A stretch of DNA of 64,000 bases from Cyrtodaria siliqua (Eukaryota > Mollusca > Bivalvia > Adapedonta > Hiatellidae): NCBI GenBank assembly GCA_037043455.1, contig JAWPHD010010994.1, positions 1 through 64,000 of the forward strand, read 5' to 3'. Positions 34,190 through 47,275 of the stretch are shown here, piece by piece; position 1 is the first letter of the stretch, and the number at the start of each line of letters is the position of its first letter. The position numbers and the translations under genes are program-made. The notes beneath the pieces were generated by a model. That model made no database searches. It was not told the origin of the DNA and saw nothing but the letters and a program-made list of their open reading frames with translations.

Positions 34190-34810
34190 TTTTGCAGGGA
34201 TTATCAGTACAAATTCTAGTTGTGCATATCATCGCCGTGTTCCGGTTGAATGTGTTTGACGGAGTTATAGCCCTTTAACGTTGTTGATACTAAAACTTTA
34301 TCCAGTTTAGTCTCTTCTGAACTCCTGGCCGAATTTCAACGAATCTGGGTGGGGATGATGCGTATAAAGTATAATTGCGCATGTAATCGTCGTGTTCTCG
34401 TTGAATGATTTTTGGCAGAGTTATGGTCCTTTAAAGGTTTGTATACACTTTTTTGAACAGACTAGTTTCTCCTGAATATCTGGCCTGATTGCAACAAAAC
34501 TCAGGGATGATCAGTACTAAGCCTAGTTGCACATATCATCGTCATGCTTTTCTTGAACGAGTTTTGGCAGAGTTATCGCCCCTTATACATAAACTGTTTC
34601 CGGACTTGCAGGAATGATCAGCATATCGTTGTCGTGTTCCGGTTAAATGATGTTGGCGGAGTTATGGCCCTTTAAATGTTTTAATACATAAACTTTGTTT
34701 GGACTATTTTTCCTGAACACCTGTGCAGATTTCAACGAAAGTTTGCATGGATGCAACTTTGCAAGTCTAGTTGCGCATATCATTGATGTGTTCCGGTTAA
34801 ATGATTTATT
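34190..34810. repeat. Decayed tandem array, monomer about 150 bp (right part)
   Basis: Further units near 34300, 34447, 34580 and 34690 (TTGGCGGAGTTATGGCCCTT, CATATCATCG). Same family as 33080-33490. Confidence 0.75.
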
Positions 34811-34969
34811 TCGAGTTCTCTCTTATACTGAAATAGTGAACGGAACAGTTTAAAGTATTGTGTTTACAATTTGAACCACTAGGTCTTTCTCTGGAATATT
34901 AGATTAGCATTTCTAAACAGTTCATCATGTAGCTCATACAAGGTGACCCATTGAGTCTTTCTCGTGTAT

Positions 34970-35250
34970 CATTACGTAGTCCACGTATTAAATTTCATAC
35001 CCGATCCAACCCCTTCTCCAAGAAGCAAAAACGGTGTTGGATTTGGGTATGAAATAAAACCTTAATTTCGGCTTAAAAAGTTTTCATATTGCAAAATTAA
35101 AACATTGAATAGGTCATTTTAAATAGGTCATTACATTTTTTTAATAAAAAATGTTTTTAAACGTGTTTTATAGCTGAAATACCCATTATAAAATCCTGTT
35201 AATATAAGCTTTCTCATCGCTTAATGGAATTAAGGCAGGATCACGTAATG
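34970..35250 (+). mobile_element. MITE family M3, copy 1
   Basis: Ends CATTACGTAGTCC (34970-34982) and GGATCACGTAATG (35238-35250) are inverted. An internal inverted pair, TTTCATACCC...GGGTATGAAA (about 35003 and 35053), forms a subterminal stem. Copies 2 and 3 lie at 53905-54183 and 56465-56619. No open frame. Confidence 0.8.
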
Positions 35251-36700
35251 TATTGGGGCAGTGAATGAAACAGTTCAAGATATATGGGTATAAATTGTGT
35301 TCAACTAAGTCTTTCTCTTGTATGTTGAAGTTTTAGTGTATCATCTAGTTGATGCATTGATTCACCTCTTTCTCCATAATCTTGGAAATGTTAATAATCT
35401 AAGGCATGTATTTATATACTAATACAACACTTATCTCTATTATTGGTAATATAAAGAAAAGGGCGAAGAATGTTTAAATGAACTAAATTCCCATGCGAAA
35501 TAAGAAGTTTCCAAAGAATTCAGGTTCAACACAAGCATATATGTTAAACCTCCATCCAGAATTCAACATAAAGAACACTATAGTTACTAAATGCTTAGAT
35601 AGTATATTCATTTTCCATTTAACATATTAAGGTCTCACTACACAGTTAGCTCCCTTGAAAGCCACGGTAGGGTAAAACTTGCGCCATAAAAAGTAGTAGT
35701 GTGTTGTTCGGTTTTAAATATTTTTAATAATTGCTGACAGATATATGTATTGCTGTAGCAGGTGAGATGAACACAGTCTGAAATTGGATGTGCAGCTATT
35801 AGACGACACTGGCACCAGAATATGACAGTTTTATGGGGGTTGAAGCAGTGTAGGAATTCTGGTACAAAATCTGGAGTAAAGCCCAAAATAGTGCAAAGGA
35901 TGCCACCACACCAATTACAAAAGAAACATGTCATATTTTGTACATTTTTGTGTGGGCAAATGACCGTGTTTCATAAATAAGGTCTTTTAGCTTGGAAACT
36001 TTAGGTTCGAAATGGCCCAGTAAACTTTATTCATATAGGCCAACATAGTAAAAGTGTACTGTGTTGTGAGACTTTAACATCTAAACTGTCTTCGAACGTC
36101 ATTCAACTCCAAGAAAACAAACCAAGTCACCTGCTGATGATATGATGCAAATACCGATATTATGATAAAGGCACATTTTCAAATTATGTCATTTGCATTT
36201 TCATAATTTAAAGTGTTGTATGAAATCCAGACAAAAAAATGGATATTGGTCGAATCGTGTACTTCCTGATTAAAAGCAGAATGAAAAAGTATATTAAGTA
36301 ATACAATTATTATTTTATATAAGTATATCACACTGAGTGTTTTGTTCGACGTGCTCAATATTTACATTCTCAAACACTTTTGTTTTCTTACTTGAATTAC
36401 AAATGAGTGGTTCCGGGATCCATTAAAAGGTTCTGCTTATTGTTTAATCACTATTAGTATATGTTGCCTGCTTTATAATTGAATGTAACCTGTGAAAGGC
36501 AGGCTTCATAACCTCTGCTCCAAAGTAAATTTCATTTTACTTATTTCGCCCATTGTTTTCTCTTTTAGGGCAAAGCGATTTTGTTAGAAACTGGAACCAT
36601 ACCCCGCTGGCCATGGAATGGTGTAAAAATACCGCATTGAGGTTCTATGTTTACCGACATAAGCATATCATCTTCGGAATGGCTTAACATTCTGTATTAT
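35251..36700. other. No firmly supported gene
   Basis: A 98-codon minus-strand frame (35638-35934) is Cys/His-rich but matches nothing I recognise and has no domain spacing. The rest is AT-rich. Confidence 0.4.
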
Positions 36701-36702
36701 TG

Positions 36703-36845
36703 ATATGGTTTATATTGAGTTCTGCTCGACCCGGGGCTAGAGGACGTAAACGGTAGCCAGCACTTTTCATTACCGTTTATGACCGAACCGAATGACCGAG
36801 ACCGGAATAAATTTTGTATTTAACGTGTTCGAATATTTCCCAATT
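36703..36845 (-). repeat. Hairpin-rich dispersed repeat H, diverged copy
   Basis: Reverse orientation: TTGAGTTCTGCTCGACCCGG, GGGCTAGAGGACG, AACGGTAGCCAGC. Confidence 0.75.
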
Positions 36846-37329
36846 TCTACTTTCATACATTTTACTACCATGCCTACAGGGTACTCTGTTTAATGGTGTA
36901 CTCTGTTGACTGATACTGCTACGCCCATAGACTTAATATGTGTATCGGTTTTGTGTCATATCTGTCAACATTTCCTTACAGCTTGCCAATTATTTTGTGT
37001 TAATTGCTGGTGTTGCTACCTACTGATGATACCCTGAGAGTATAATTACGTCATCCATTGACAACACGTGGTGCGATAATTGTTGATTTTTTCTCTCCTT
37101 TTTGCTCACAATCTATTTCGCAGTCTAGTCCGCAGATCTATTATTGGATCTGTCTGTTTGAAACGCTTTATACTTGAACCTGGAAATTTGACATGTTTAT
37201 GTTTGACGTTAAACACTCGTTGCTGGGTCTGCAAATTCAATTCAAAGTAAACTATTAAAAGGCATACTTTGACATTTTGCAGTTTAAAATAGATCAAATA
37301 CCTACATTTAACATACGTAACGTCTGCTT

Positions 37330-39935
37330 ATTTGAGATAAAAGTAGATATAAAAGTCGAACAGGAAATATAGCATCCATGGACAACAGGCAATTTAAACA
37401 CGCAAACAAACAAACAATAAATACAATGGTGACCTAAAGGCAAACTATGACATCAAAAACATAAAAGGGTTGACAATAGAAATATAAAAATATCGGACAG
37501 GGAAAGCAGCATTCAAGGACGACAGTCAAACACAAAAACAAACACGCAAACAGACAAACGAGAAAGCAAAAGTAATAAAAAATGCAAACGACATCACAAA
37601 CACAAAAGGGTTGACAATAGGGCTACCGCCTTGGAACGGTCAGTGGAAACAAAGGCCACTGGGGGTTTAAACCGGTTCTAGGGTGCACCAAACCTCACAC
37701 TTACCCAACTGTCATCCCATTAAAACAGGACAGTGTAAATAAAGAAATCCCCGCCATGATCTAATCTCTAACCAACAAGGCAGCATCAATAGGCAATATA
37801 AGTTAAACACAAATATGCTCGTGTAAATATAATACAAACAAAAAATAGCGTAGAAAGCCACAATGAAGGTACTCAGTGACTTGGCAGAAGCCAGAGCAAC
37901 AAGAGAATAAACCATTAAGGGCACGACAGGAAAGATCATAGACAAACATTAAACGCCACCGTCCCAATGGGCTTTAGGTAGGCGTCATCATAGGGTCCAC
38001 AGCCTGTCCGGTCATCGTGCAATTAAAGAGGAAAGCATAGTGGCGAACTGTAAAAGGGTCCACCACCAAGCATGCAGTACGTTGCAAAATGATAGGGTCA
38101 TAACCTCTTTTGATAAACTTTTTAACAAGTTTAACAAAGATAGTATGAAAGTGATCATGACCAAGTATCTTACGTGGTTTATAAATCACATCACCATAGA
38201 AGTCAGGTTGTGATAGTCCTTGTCGCAGAAGAGTCCTTAAATTACTTTTATATTTGGAAAGAAGATCAGGGTTACGATAATAAAATTTTGCAAAGGTTTT
38301 ACGAAGTTTATGGTAACGGTAACCCTGATTGAGTAGCTTTTTAGTGATACAAAGATTACGAATATTTAAGTCCTCAACTGGAGTACAAGCTCTTGAAAAA
38401 CGAATAAGTTGAGAAACATACACCCCATAAGAAGTTGCTCGGGGAACATCCTCATCTCAAAATTAAAATCATCTCTCTTGTCATAGATTTTGCTAATTAT
38501 TTCACCAGTTTCAATCGAGAGTAAATCAAAAAAAGAAGCGTTATTATCAGATATATAAGCTTTATTAAGCTGAAGTTCTGTAGGATAAATAATATCAACC
38601 ATAGTCGAAAAGAAATTGTTGTCAATGTTCAGTATGTCATCCAGATACCGAGAGGTATCATTAAAAGCTTCAATAACATCTGCCTGGGTATCTCTTGAAA
38701 GACTCAACATGAAATCCCTTTCATAGCAAAATAAAAACAAATCTGCGACAAGTGGTGCACAGTTCGTACCCATAGGAATACCAACAATTTGTCTATAATC
38801 GGTGGTACCATACCTGACGAAAATATTATCTAATAGAAAGATGAGTGCTTCACAAACTTCATAGCAAGTCAACATAGTATACTTGTCTAAACTGCCGTTA
38901 GTAAAAAACGCTTTAATATTACCTGCCAAAAATGTAGTATTTTCTCTAGCGAATGTTTTATGAATAAGAGAAATTAGCTTGTTTTTAATAAGATGATGTG
39001 GTTAGGTTGTATATAGTGTAGAGAAGTCATAAGCACTTATTGATGAAATTTGACCTTTATTGAAAATTTTATCAAGAACATCTCCTGAATATTTTATAGA
39101 CCAAAATAAATTAATCCCAGAGTTTTCGTAAGTTTTATCACAATATAGTTTAACGTGATCTTAAACGGCAGTAAGACAAGAAGTTAAAAGTTTGGAGATG
39201 TTTGTTGTAGTGCAGGGACTAGAATTAGAAATAAAACGAGCCTTACAAGGATTTTTATGTAATTTAGGAATCCAGTACATGGTAGGCAGTTTATTTTGCT
39301 TATCGTTTACACCAGCCTTGAAAGAAGTGCACCGAGTGATATGTGTGAACACAACATCATCATCAGTAGAATTAACTGGAGTATACAAATTGGTGCTGCC
39401 GAGTTCCAGGGCTACCGACTTGGAACGACCAGAGGTCCTGGGGGTTTAAACCAGTTTCTATGGTGCACAAAACCTCACTCTTACTCTATTTTCTTCCTAA
39501 TAAAACGTGACAGTGTACATGAAGACATGACCACCAGTTATATTCTCTAACAAACAAGGCAGTATTAATACGCAATATAAGTATAACACATAAATGGTCA
39601 AGTATATATGCATATAAAAAAACAAAAGCCCTGAAAGCCACAAAGCACGTACTCACTGACTGGCTGAAGCCAGAGCAACACAAGAACAAACCGATAAGGA
39701 CACGAAAAGACAAGATTTAAGACAAACATCAAATTCCAACATCCTTTGAGGGTTTATGTATACGTCATACTAGGGTCCACATCCCGTCCTGTCATCGCAA
39801 AGTCAACGAGGTAAGCGAAGTGTCGAACTGTAAATGGGTTAACCACTAAGAAGGCAGTGCTTTGCAAAATGATAGAGTCATATTCTCTTTGGATAAACTA
39901 TTATTAACACGTTTAATAAATATTGTTTGAATGCT
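37330..39935 (-). mobile_element. Naiad-type PLE copy C, with a second 3' unit upstream
   Basis: Reading on the minus strand: a 3'-unit fragment (39935-39413), then a 5'-truncated body (39412-37950) with fingers (YWIPKLHKNPCKARFISNSS), palm and C-terminus, then 3' UTR and tail (37950-37485). An older tail piece (37480-37337) follows. A tail before and after the body is the pseudo-LTR layout known for PLEs. This copy has the best palm of the window but carries frameshifts near 38450 and 39170. Confidence 0.85.
38366..38929 (-). pseudogene. RT palm segment of Naiad copy C
   Basis: The longest uninterrupted RT piece (187 codons). IPMGTN (residues 51-56) is the RT motif before the catalytic loop. 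YLDD (residues 95-98) is the catalytic box, with Leu in place of the more common Ala or Val. A finger-palm Cys pair (TCYEVCEAL) is also present. The frame is broken after DDFNF, where the consensus continues to a PHLDGD string. It is homologous to the RT in copies A, B and D. Not expected to be active. Confidence 0.85.
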
Positions 39936-40264
39936 TATTACATTTGCGGAGATGTTTATATGACATTTACATGTTCATTTCATAGTCATGTAAATATAAA
40001 TTGTGGAATCCACGTTCTTGAACGAGGGCTAAATTAAAGCATTGAATATTATGTTAGCCTTTTGTCTATATTTTTGACATTGTCCTTAATTAAAGTTGAT
40101 GTGAGTATGTGGATCATGGATTGTTGGACATCAACTAAATACGTATTAAGAATAATGGCAATAAGTAACCGAATCAGGTAATGGGAAATGTCCGATTACC
40201 CGTCTAGCTAATCGCAGAGATGAAAATTGATTAGTCAAACTATTTTTTCTTCCGTTTACTTCCC

Positions 40265-40790
40265 TTGGTAATAAAAACACTTATTATTTAAGAACTCTTC
40301 TGCGACAAGGACTATCACAATCTGACTTCAATGGTGACATGATTTACAAACTTCGTAAGATCCGTGGTCAAGATCACTTTCATACTGTCTTTGTTAAACG
40401 TGTTTCTTTATGTATACTGTCCTGTTTTATTGTGATGACAGAAGGGTAAGTGTGCGGATTACTGCACCCTAGAACCTGGTTTAAACCCCAGCGGCCTTTT
40501 TTCGCCACTGACCGTTCCAAGGCGGTAACTCTATTGTCAACCATTGTGCGTTTGTGATGTCTTATTTTGCCTTTTATTCGTTTTTACATATAATTGTTCT
40601 CTGTTTCTGTGTGTTTGTTGTTGTCTGTCGTCCTTGAATGCTGTTTTTCCTGTTCGATTTTTATATCTATATTCATTAGCAAAAAAGGACGCTGGGGGTT
40701 TAAACCAGGTTCTAGGGTGCACCAAACCTCACACTTACCCTACTGTCAACCCAATAAAACGGGACAGTGTAAACATAGAAGTTATTTAAG
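40265..40790. mobile_element. Naiad fragment pair: RT end and tail (+) then tail (-)
   Basis: 40265-40405 (+) is the RT C-terminal region, joined at 40405 to a plus tail (to about 40672, ending TTCGATTTTTATATCTAT). A truncated minus tail (40680-40790) follows. The two tails form inverted arms of about 110 bp. Confidence 0.75.
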
Positions 40791-41095
40791 CTGACCATAT
40801 TGCCTACTGACAGCTCGAAGGCGATAACCAGTTTTTCACCACTGTTTATGCTGTGTATTATCTTGTTAAATTACAGTTAACTTTTCTCATTTTCTTATTG
40901 GTACAGTGCATACATATATTGCTTATTCGTTTGGGTGCTGTGGTTTCTACAGGATACTTTTTGTCGTGCTCTTATTTTTTGCAGTATCCTTAACAATGAT
41001 AATAATTTAAAACATCAAGTTGCAGCTATGGGTACGAAATAGCGGATGTATCAAATTTCAATCCACTCCCGTTTACAATCGTTAAAGAAACGAAC

Positions 41096-41449
41096 CCGCC
41101 AAATAACGGAAACAACTACACTACAAAACCGTTTATCAAAACTCTTTCCAGTTGTTCAGGTCATACAATAACGTATATGTACCGATTAAAAGTATAAGTT
41201 TTTCACGGGTTCTTATAACAAATAAATAAATTATCCGTAATTAAATATGCGTAAATGAATTAAGAATTGGTAACTCTTAATTCGACGTTCGAGTTTTGGG
41301 GTTTAGCCTTTCTGGGTAAGCCGGTTATAATATATCTATAGAGATTGGATGCTCACAATATGTAAGTTATATATATACCTTAAGCTTGTAGGGTTAAAAA
41401 CGGTGTACATATGTTGTAAATTTTGGCTGTTGTTGGCGGGATACCTACT
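41096..41449 (-). mobile_element. TTAA-flanked MITE, family M2, copy 2
   Basis: Bounded by TTAA at 41092-41095 and 41450-41453. Reverse-complement match of 10717-11091 (GCGGGATACCTACTTTAA at one end, AAAGAAACGAACCCGCCAAA at the other). Confidence 0.8.
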
Positions 41450-41844
41450 TTAAGTTTTCGCGGGGAAACAAGTATCAATCGGGGAGAACGATTACTTATT
41501 ATAAATGAGTGACGATTGTTCTGACTTACTACATTGAACAATTATGTAATAAATATTCTTATATCATGAATTAACTTCTGCGTAAGTGCTCTTTTTTCTC
41601 ATTTACCAGCTGATAAATGTCAACATCTAACAAAAACTGACCACAGTATACATACATGTATATATATTTGTCAAAGAACACCCATTTCATGTTATGTTGT
41701 ATGCACACAAGTGTAATGGAACCTGGAACGACTTTGATAGGCTGTGAATGAATTACATTTTAATCTGTAGCACTACTCAAGTTTTGTTAACTGAAACTTT
41801 TTATTTTATAAATTCCTGCGGATCTAGCTTATTATTTACCAACA

Positions 41845-42375
41845 AAAGTATATATAAATAAAAGTCTAACAGGAAATGTAGCATTTAATGACCACAGTCA
41901 AAAACACGCACAGAAACAAACCATAAATACAAAGATTAATATAAGGCAAGAAAAGGCATCAGAAACATAAACATGTTAACCATAGAGCATACCGCCTTGG
42001 AACGTTCAGTGGCAAAACAGGCCGCTTGAGTTTTAAACCGGGTTGTAGAGGGCTCCAAACCTCTCTTACTCTATTTCTTCCCAACATTTGGGAATAGTGT
42101 ATATACAAATATCTCCTCCATGTTATATTCTCTAACAAACAAGGCAGCATTAATAGTCAATAAGTATCACACAAAAATGAGCATGTATATGTGAATATAA
42201 AAAAAAGCCTAGAAAGGCAAACAGCAAGTACCGAATGACCGTTGAGAAGCCAGATAACTAGACAATAACCGTTAAGGGTACGACAATAAAAGATTTAAGA
42301 CAAATAATAAACGTTACCGTCCTTTGAAGATTTAGGTACACGTCATCATAGGGTCCACAATCTGTCTTGGACATG
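41845..42375 (-). mobile_element. Naiad 3' tail and UTR, diverged
   Basis: Minus-oriented: GTCTAACAGGAAATGTAGC, ATACCGCCTTGGAACGTTCA, ACAAGGCAGCATTAATAG, ending near GTCATCATAGGGTCCACAA. Confidence 0.8.
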
Positions 42376-42379
42376 CATG

Positions 42380-43610
42380 TATGGGTAAGAATAATTAGTT
42401 CTTATCTTATATTTGAGGTTAAAACCAAAAACTTTGATTGTTTTGAAAACAGATATGAACAGTTATGAACTTAGTAGACTACAGTTTTCGATTTAAAAGA
42501 CTTGACATGTTGTTTCAATCGTTATATGATAATCGTTATGTGGTTTAAACAATATTTATATCATAATGTTCACATATATTATATACACATTATAATAGTA
42601 AGGATCTGAAAACAAGCTTATCAAAGCCTATATAAATTCATCTCCTTAATAATAATCGTTATTTGATGGTAGCAATGTTAAATTACTGTGTTACAGTCAA
42701 ATCCGATGAAGAATATTTATTTCATTCTGTCATTTATTTATTTCAAAACATTTTCCATCACTATCCTTAAAATGGTTCCCCATATGTTTAAAGTAAGGCT
42801 CTGTTTGTCTCCGCTACAAAAATCTTACCAGCATCTAGGAATTTTAACATGAGGATAGCAACACCAAGGCATGAATCGTCAAAGCCAGTGCCATGCATAA
42901 GGAAACATATATCGGCGGGTGATATGTTTATCTCTCAGGCTGTAACCTCTTATTAAAAATCAAGATTTATTTAAATCCGGAGATTCAGAGAATTAAATTT
43001 AGAGATCGGTAGAGCTAAGAATTTATCCGGAAATTCGCCAGGCCTGACATATGGACTTGGGAAGGGAATTTACTAAGTGTGATAGAACGTGAAGCCCGAC
43101 ACATTTCTTACAAGTTATGATAATTAAATATGCCTAGACCGGCGTCATATTGCTGCGTATTATTATCACCTCTGGGGAGATAAATCAGTCATCACAGCAG
43201 ATACGTGATTATTTTTTCTAATATAATGTATGTGATAACTAAAGCAATACATTATTAAACCATATGTTAACCGATCGACATCATTTTTGTTATTAGTCTT
43301 TATAGTTTGTTAAGTTATTAAAAGTACACCTACTTACCGAAAGCTGAAAATGTATTATGATAACTAATGGTATACAGCAATTAAGCAGTGCAATAAATGT
43401 TATTTCATACTGTGCAATATAGAGTTTATTTTCACTGCCGGAACTACATTTTTCAATGTTAACAAACATTCAACTTGTTTTAGAAATTACGGCTTATATG
43501 GATTTTAAATGCGCCTAGTTTTCAAAATCGAAAAATTAAAAAGTCCACAAATGCAATAAAAACGGGAGGTGGGGAAGTGGCTGTATTTTCAATTTAATAG
43601 TATATAGCCG
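42380..43610. other. No supported gene; AT-rich intergenic DNA
   Basis: No coding or repeat signal beyond short A/T runs. Confidence 0.45.
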
Positions 43611-43617
43611 ATTATGT

Positions 43618-44105
43618 TGTCATTAATGACACTAAAAACAGAAGATCGAGTGTCATTACGAGATGTTGTCATTAATGACACTAAAACTGAAGATCGAGTG
43701 TCATTACGAAATGTTGTCATTAATGATGACACTAAAAACTGAAGATCGAGTGTCATTACGAGATGCTGTCATTAATGACACTAAAAACAGAAGATCGAGT
43801 GTTATTACGAGATGTTGTCATTAATGACACTAAAAACTGAAGATCGAGTGTTATTACGAGATGTTGTCATTAATGACACTAAAAACAGAAGATCGAGTGT
43901 CATTACGAGATTCTGTCATTAATGACACTAAGAACTGAAGATCGAGTGTTATTACGAGATGTTGTCATTAATGACACTAAAAACAGAAGATCGAGTGTTA
44001 TTACGAGATGCTGTCATTAATGACACTAAGAACTGAAGATCGAGTGTTATTACGATATGTTGTCATTAATGACACTAAAAACTGAAGATCGAGTGCCATT
44101 AAGAC
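43618..44105. repeat. 49-bp minisatellite, ten units
   Basis: Each unit carries the perfect 14-bp palindrome TGTCATTAATGACA, at 43618, 43667, 43715 (this one altered by a 3-bp insertion), 43767, 43816, 43865, 43914, 43963, 44012 and 44061. GAAGATCGAGTGT(C/T)ATTACGA follows. Units with AAAAACAGAAG and AACTGAAG alternate through units 4-9, giving a 98-bp higher-order period. Confidence 0.95.
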
Positions 44106-44469
44106 ACATACATTTGTAATTTGTCATTAGGTGGTGCTGAATTCGAATAACATGCAAATTAAGAAATATTTAACATGCCACTTATGTGAATTCGAAACAT
44201 CCAACTTTGCAATGTGTAAATCTTACTTTATCGTTGCTTTCGTATTTCTAATTTGCATTAAAATTAATATGAGAAAGGAACAATTAATTTACGGAGCCTC
44301 TCTATCGCCAGATAACGCATATTTAACATAATTGTTACACATTGAATCAAACATGCGTTAGTAATTAACGATATAACAGTCAAACTGAAACAAATGTATG
44401 CATATTGTGACTTGTCTCCCTTCATTCATCTTTTTTTGAAATTCAATGTATTAAATTTTGAAAGTATGC

Positions 44470-45435
44470 GTACATATAGATATAAAAATCGATAAGGAAA
44501 AGCAGCATTCAAGGACGACAGTCAACCACAAAACCACACAGAAACAAATAACAAATTTAAAGATGAATAAAAGGCCAAATAAGACATCACAAACCCAAAA
44601 GGGTTGACAATAGGGCTACCGCCTTGGAACGGTCAGTGGCAAAAAAGGCGGCTGGGGGTTTAAACCAGGTCCTAGTGTGCACCAAACCTCACACATACCC
44701 TAATGTCAACCCCATAAAACGGGAATTGTTAACAAGTTTAACAAAGATAATATGAAAGTGATCATGGCCAAGGATCTTACGAAATTTGTAAATCACGTCA
44801 CCAAAGAATTCAAGTTGTGATAGTCCTTGTCGCAGAAGAGTTCTTAAATTACTTTCATATTTGGAAAGAAGATCGGGGTTGGCATAATACAATTTTGCAA
44901 AGGTTTTACGACGTTTATGGTAACGGTAACCCTGATGGAGTATCTTTTTAGCTATACAACGATTATAAATATTAAAGTCCTCTATTCGAGTACAAGCTCT
45001 AGAAAAACGAAAAAGTTGAGACACATAGACCCCTTAAGAAGTTGCTGGGAAAACATCTCATCTAAATGGGGATAATTAACAATATCAAAATTAAAATCAT
45101 CTTTCTTGTCATATAGTTTGGTAATTAGTTCACCATTTTCAATGGAGAGATGTAAATCAAGAAAAGAAGCGTTATTATCAGAAATATTAGCTTTGTTAAG
45201 TTGAAGTTCTTTAGGGTATATATTATTAACCATAGTAGAAAAGAAAGGGTTGTCAATGTTTAACATGTCCTCCAGATACCGAGAGGTGTCATTAAAGGCC
45301 TCAATAACATCTTCCTAAGTATCTGGTGAAAGAATCAACATGAAATCTCTTTCATAGCAATATAAAAACAAGTCTGCGACAAGGGGTGCACAGTTCGTAC
45401 CCATAGGGATACCAACAACATTTCTATCCAACAAA
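44470..45435 (-). mobile_element. Naiad-type PLE copy D, truncated
   Basis: Tail at 44470-44725, RT C-terminal and thumb at 44726-45055 (RIEDFNIYNRCIAKK...FFGDVIYKFRKILG), and palm at 45056-45435 including a box where YLDD is altered to YLED. The 3' UTR between C-terminus and tail is deleted. It is broken at about 45430 within GIPMGTN. Confidence 0.85.
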
Positions 45436-45439
45436 TTGC

Positions 45440-46260
45440 ATGGTATATAATACGATTAGTTTGGCAAGACCTTGCCTTTTATCATTATTTGAAATCTTAC
45501 TTTATAAAATCTATCTAAGTAACCTTAACTTTGGTTTACGTGTTGCATGTTTGATAAAGCGAACACGTTACAGCCACGAAACGTAGCTGATGTTATGTTA
45601 ACAACCAAATGGTGTCGTGTTTATGATAAATTTCTAACATTAAAATGAAAGTGTCAGACCTTAGGATAATAATGTGATAAATAGAAGCTCACATACTTGA
45701 CTGTGTTTGTTAGACTCTAGTAAACGATTTGGATAGCATAATAGAATACGAGGCTCTGATAACAAGATGGGATATTCGGCAGAGCCCTGTTGCCTATCAG
45801 GTTTTCCAACTCATTTATTAAAGTTAATAATACACAGTAACTCATGTAAGATCGTCTATATATTAATGTAATTAAATGATAATCGAACAGACGGACGATT
45901 AAGATATGTTTCAATTAATAGCTCTCGACACATGCACTATTAACTTGACACCGACAGCATCTTTCAATCTCAGATGATGCCTGTGCTAAATTTATTTTCA
46001 TCCTACTTGACAATGTTTTCGTGACGGGTTTAATGTACGTCTCCTTCATTGTTATAAATATGTCAATCTCATTAAAATCAGACCCTTTATCACGCTACGA
46101 AACTCTACACTACTAAGGATCTGACAACACTGCATTGGATGTCACGTCAGATTGCCCTTACGATTAGCCAATCAGAATTCAACCTACAACATTGCTCGGT
46201 AAAGACTGCTTCACTGCGCATGTCGCGTTTCAGTCAAATGCTGTGGAGCAGTCTAATCTC
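45440..46260. other. No supported gene; AT-rich intergenic DNA
   Basis: A CCAATCAGAATT (about 46170) and a nearby ACGTCA half-site resemble promoter elements, but no exon follows. Confidence 0.35.
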
Positions 46261-46261
46261 G

Positions 46262-46470
46262 GTATTCTAAGAGACAATGTCCGTAACTGTTAGCTTATAA
46301 AACACAAAATAATTGCGTTGACAAACATAACACACCAACCATTATTGAATATTTACTACAAAAAACAAAAAAAACAAGATCGTTTGACGGAATTTAATAG
46401 CGGAACAAAAAAATGTACCGATTAGTGGTGCTGAACGCACATTAAAATTACACTCGCGGTTCAATAGTCA
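46262..46470 (+). mobile_element. Partial copy of MITE family M1
   Basis: GACAATGTCCGTAAC, GTTAGCTTATAAAACAC and ACCATTATTGAATATTTACTA match 8018-8230 in order, with changes. The right-hand half is missing; a Naiad fragment starts there. Confidence 0.8.
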
Positions 46471-46477
46471 ACTTCAC

Positions 46478-47275
46478 TCTTCCAAATATAAAAGTAAATT
46501 AAGCACTCTTCTGCGACAAGGACTATCACAACCTGACTTTTATGGTGATGTGATTTATAAACTTTGTAAGATTCTTGGTCATGATCACTTTCATACTATC
46601 TTTGTTAAACGTGTTAAAAAGTGTATCAAAAGATGTTATGACCCTATCATTTTGCAACGTACTGCATGCCTGGTAGTGGACCCTTTTACAGTTCGCCACT
46701 ATGCTTTCCTCTTTAATTGTACGATGACCGTTAAGGCTGTGTACCCTATAATGACGCCTACATCAATCCCAATGGGTTTGATAGTTGTCTATGATCTTTC
46801 TTGTCGTGCCCTTAATGGTTTATTCTCATGTTGCTCTGGCTTCTGCCAAGTCATTGAGTACCTTCATTGTGGCTTTCTAGGCTATTTGTTTTTTTTGTAT
46901 TATATTTACACGAGCATATTTGTGTTTTACTTATATTGCCTATTGATGCTGCCTTGTTGGTTAGAGATTAGATCTTGGAGGGGATTTCTTTATTTACACT
47001 GTCCTGTTTTAATGGGATGAGAGTAGGGTAAGTGTGAGGTTTGGTGCACCCTAGAACCGGTTTAAACCCCAGTGGCTTTGTTGCCACTGACCGTTTCAAG
47101 GCGGTAGCCCTAAGTCAACCCTTTTGTGTTTGTGATGTCGTTTGCATTTTTTATTACTTTTGCCTTCTCGTTTGTCTCTTTGCGTGATTGTTTTTGTGTT
47201 TTGTGGTTGACTGACGTCCTTGAATGCTGCTTTCCCTGTCCGATATTTTTATCTTTCTCTATCAACTGAGCTAAG
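46478..47275 (+). mobile_element. Naiad-type PLE fragment E (RT C-terminus, UTR, tail)
   Basis: Starts CTTCCAAATATAAAAGTAA (SKYKSKL). It reads through YDPIILQRTACLVVDPFTV to the normal end of the RT, then continues open because the usual TAA (after MTPT) is TCA here. The tail ends TTCCCTGTCCGATATTTTTA at about 47255. Confidence 0.85.

Noticed and set aside
35638..35934. Cys/His-rich frame as a zinc-finger protein
   Set aside because: Cys and His spacing matches no known finger and there is no supporting context.
36030..36130. GIY-YIG-like HIGQHSKS string
   Set aside because: Only a few residues match and the neighbourhood contains no other PLE sequence.
37020..37045. Hammerhead-like CTGATGA
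   Set aside because: It lacks the following GAAA and a usable stem II.
43618..44105. CRISPR-like array
   Set aside because: The units are directly contiguous with no unique spacers; it is a minisatellite in animal DNA.
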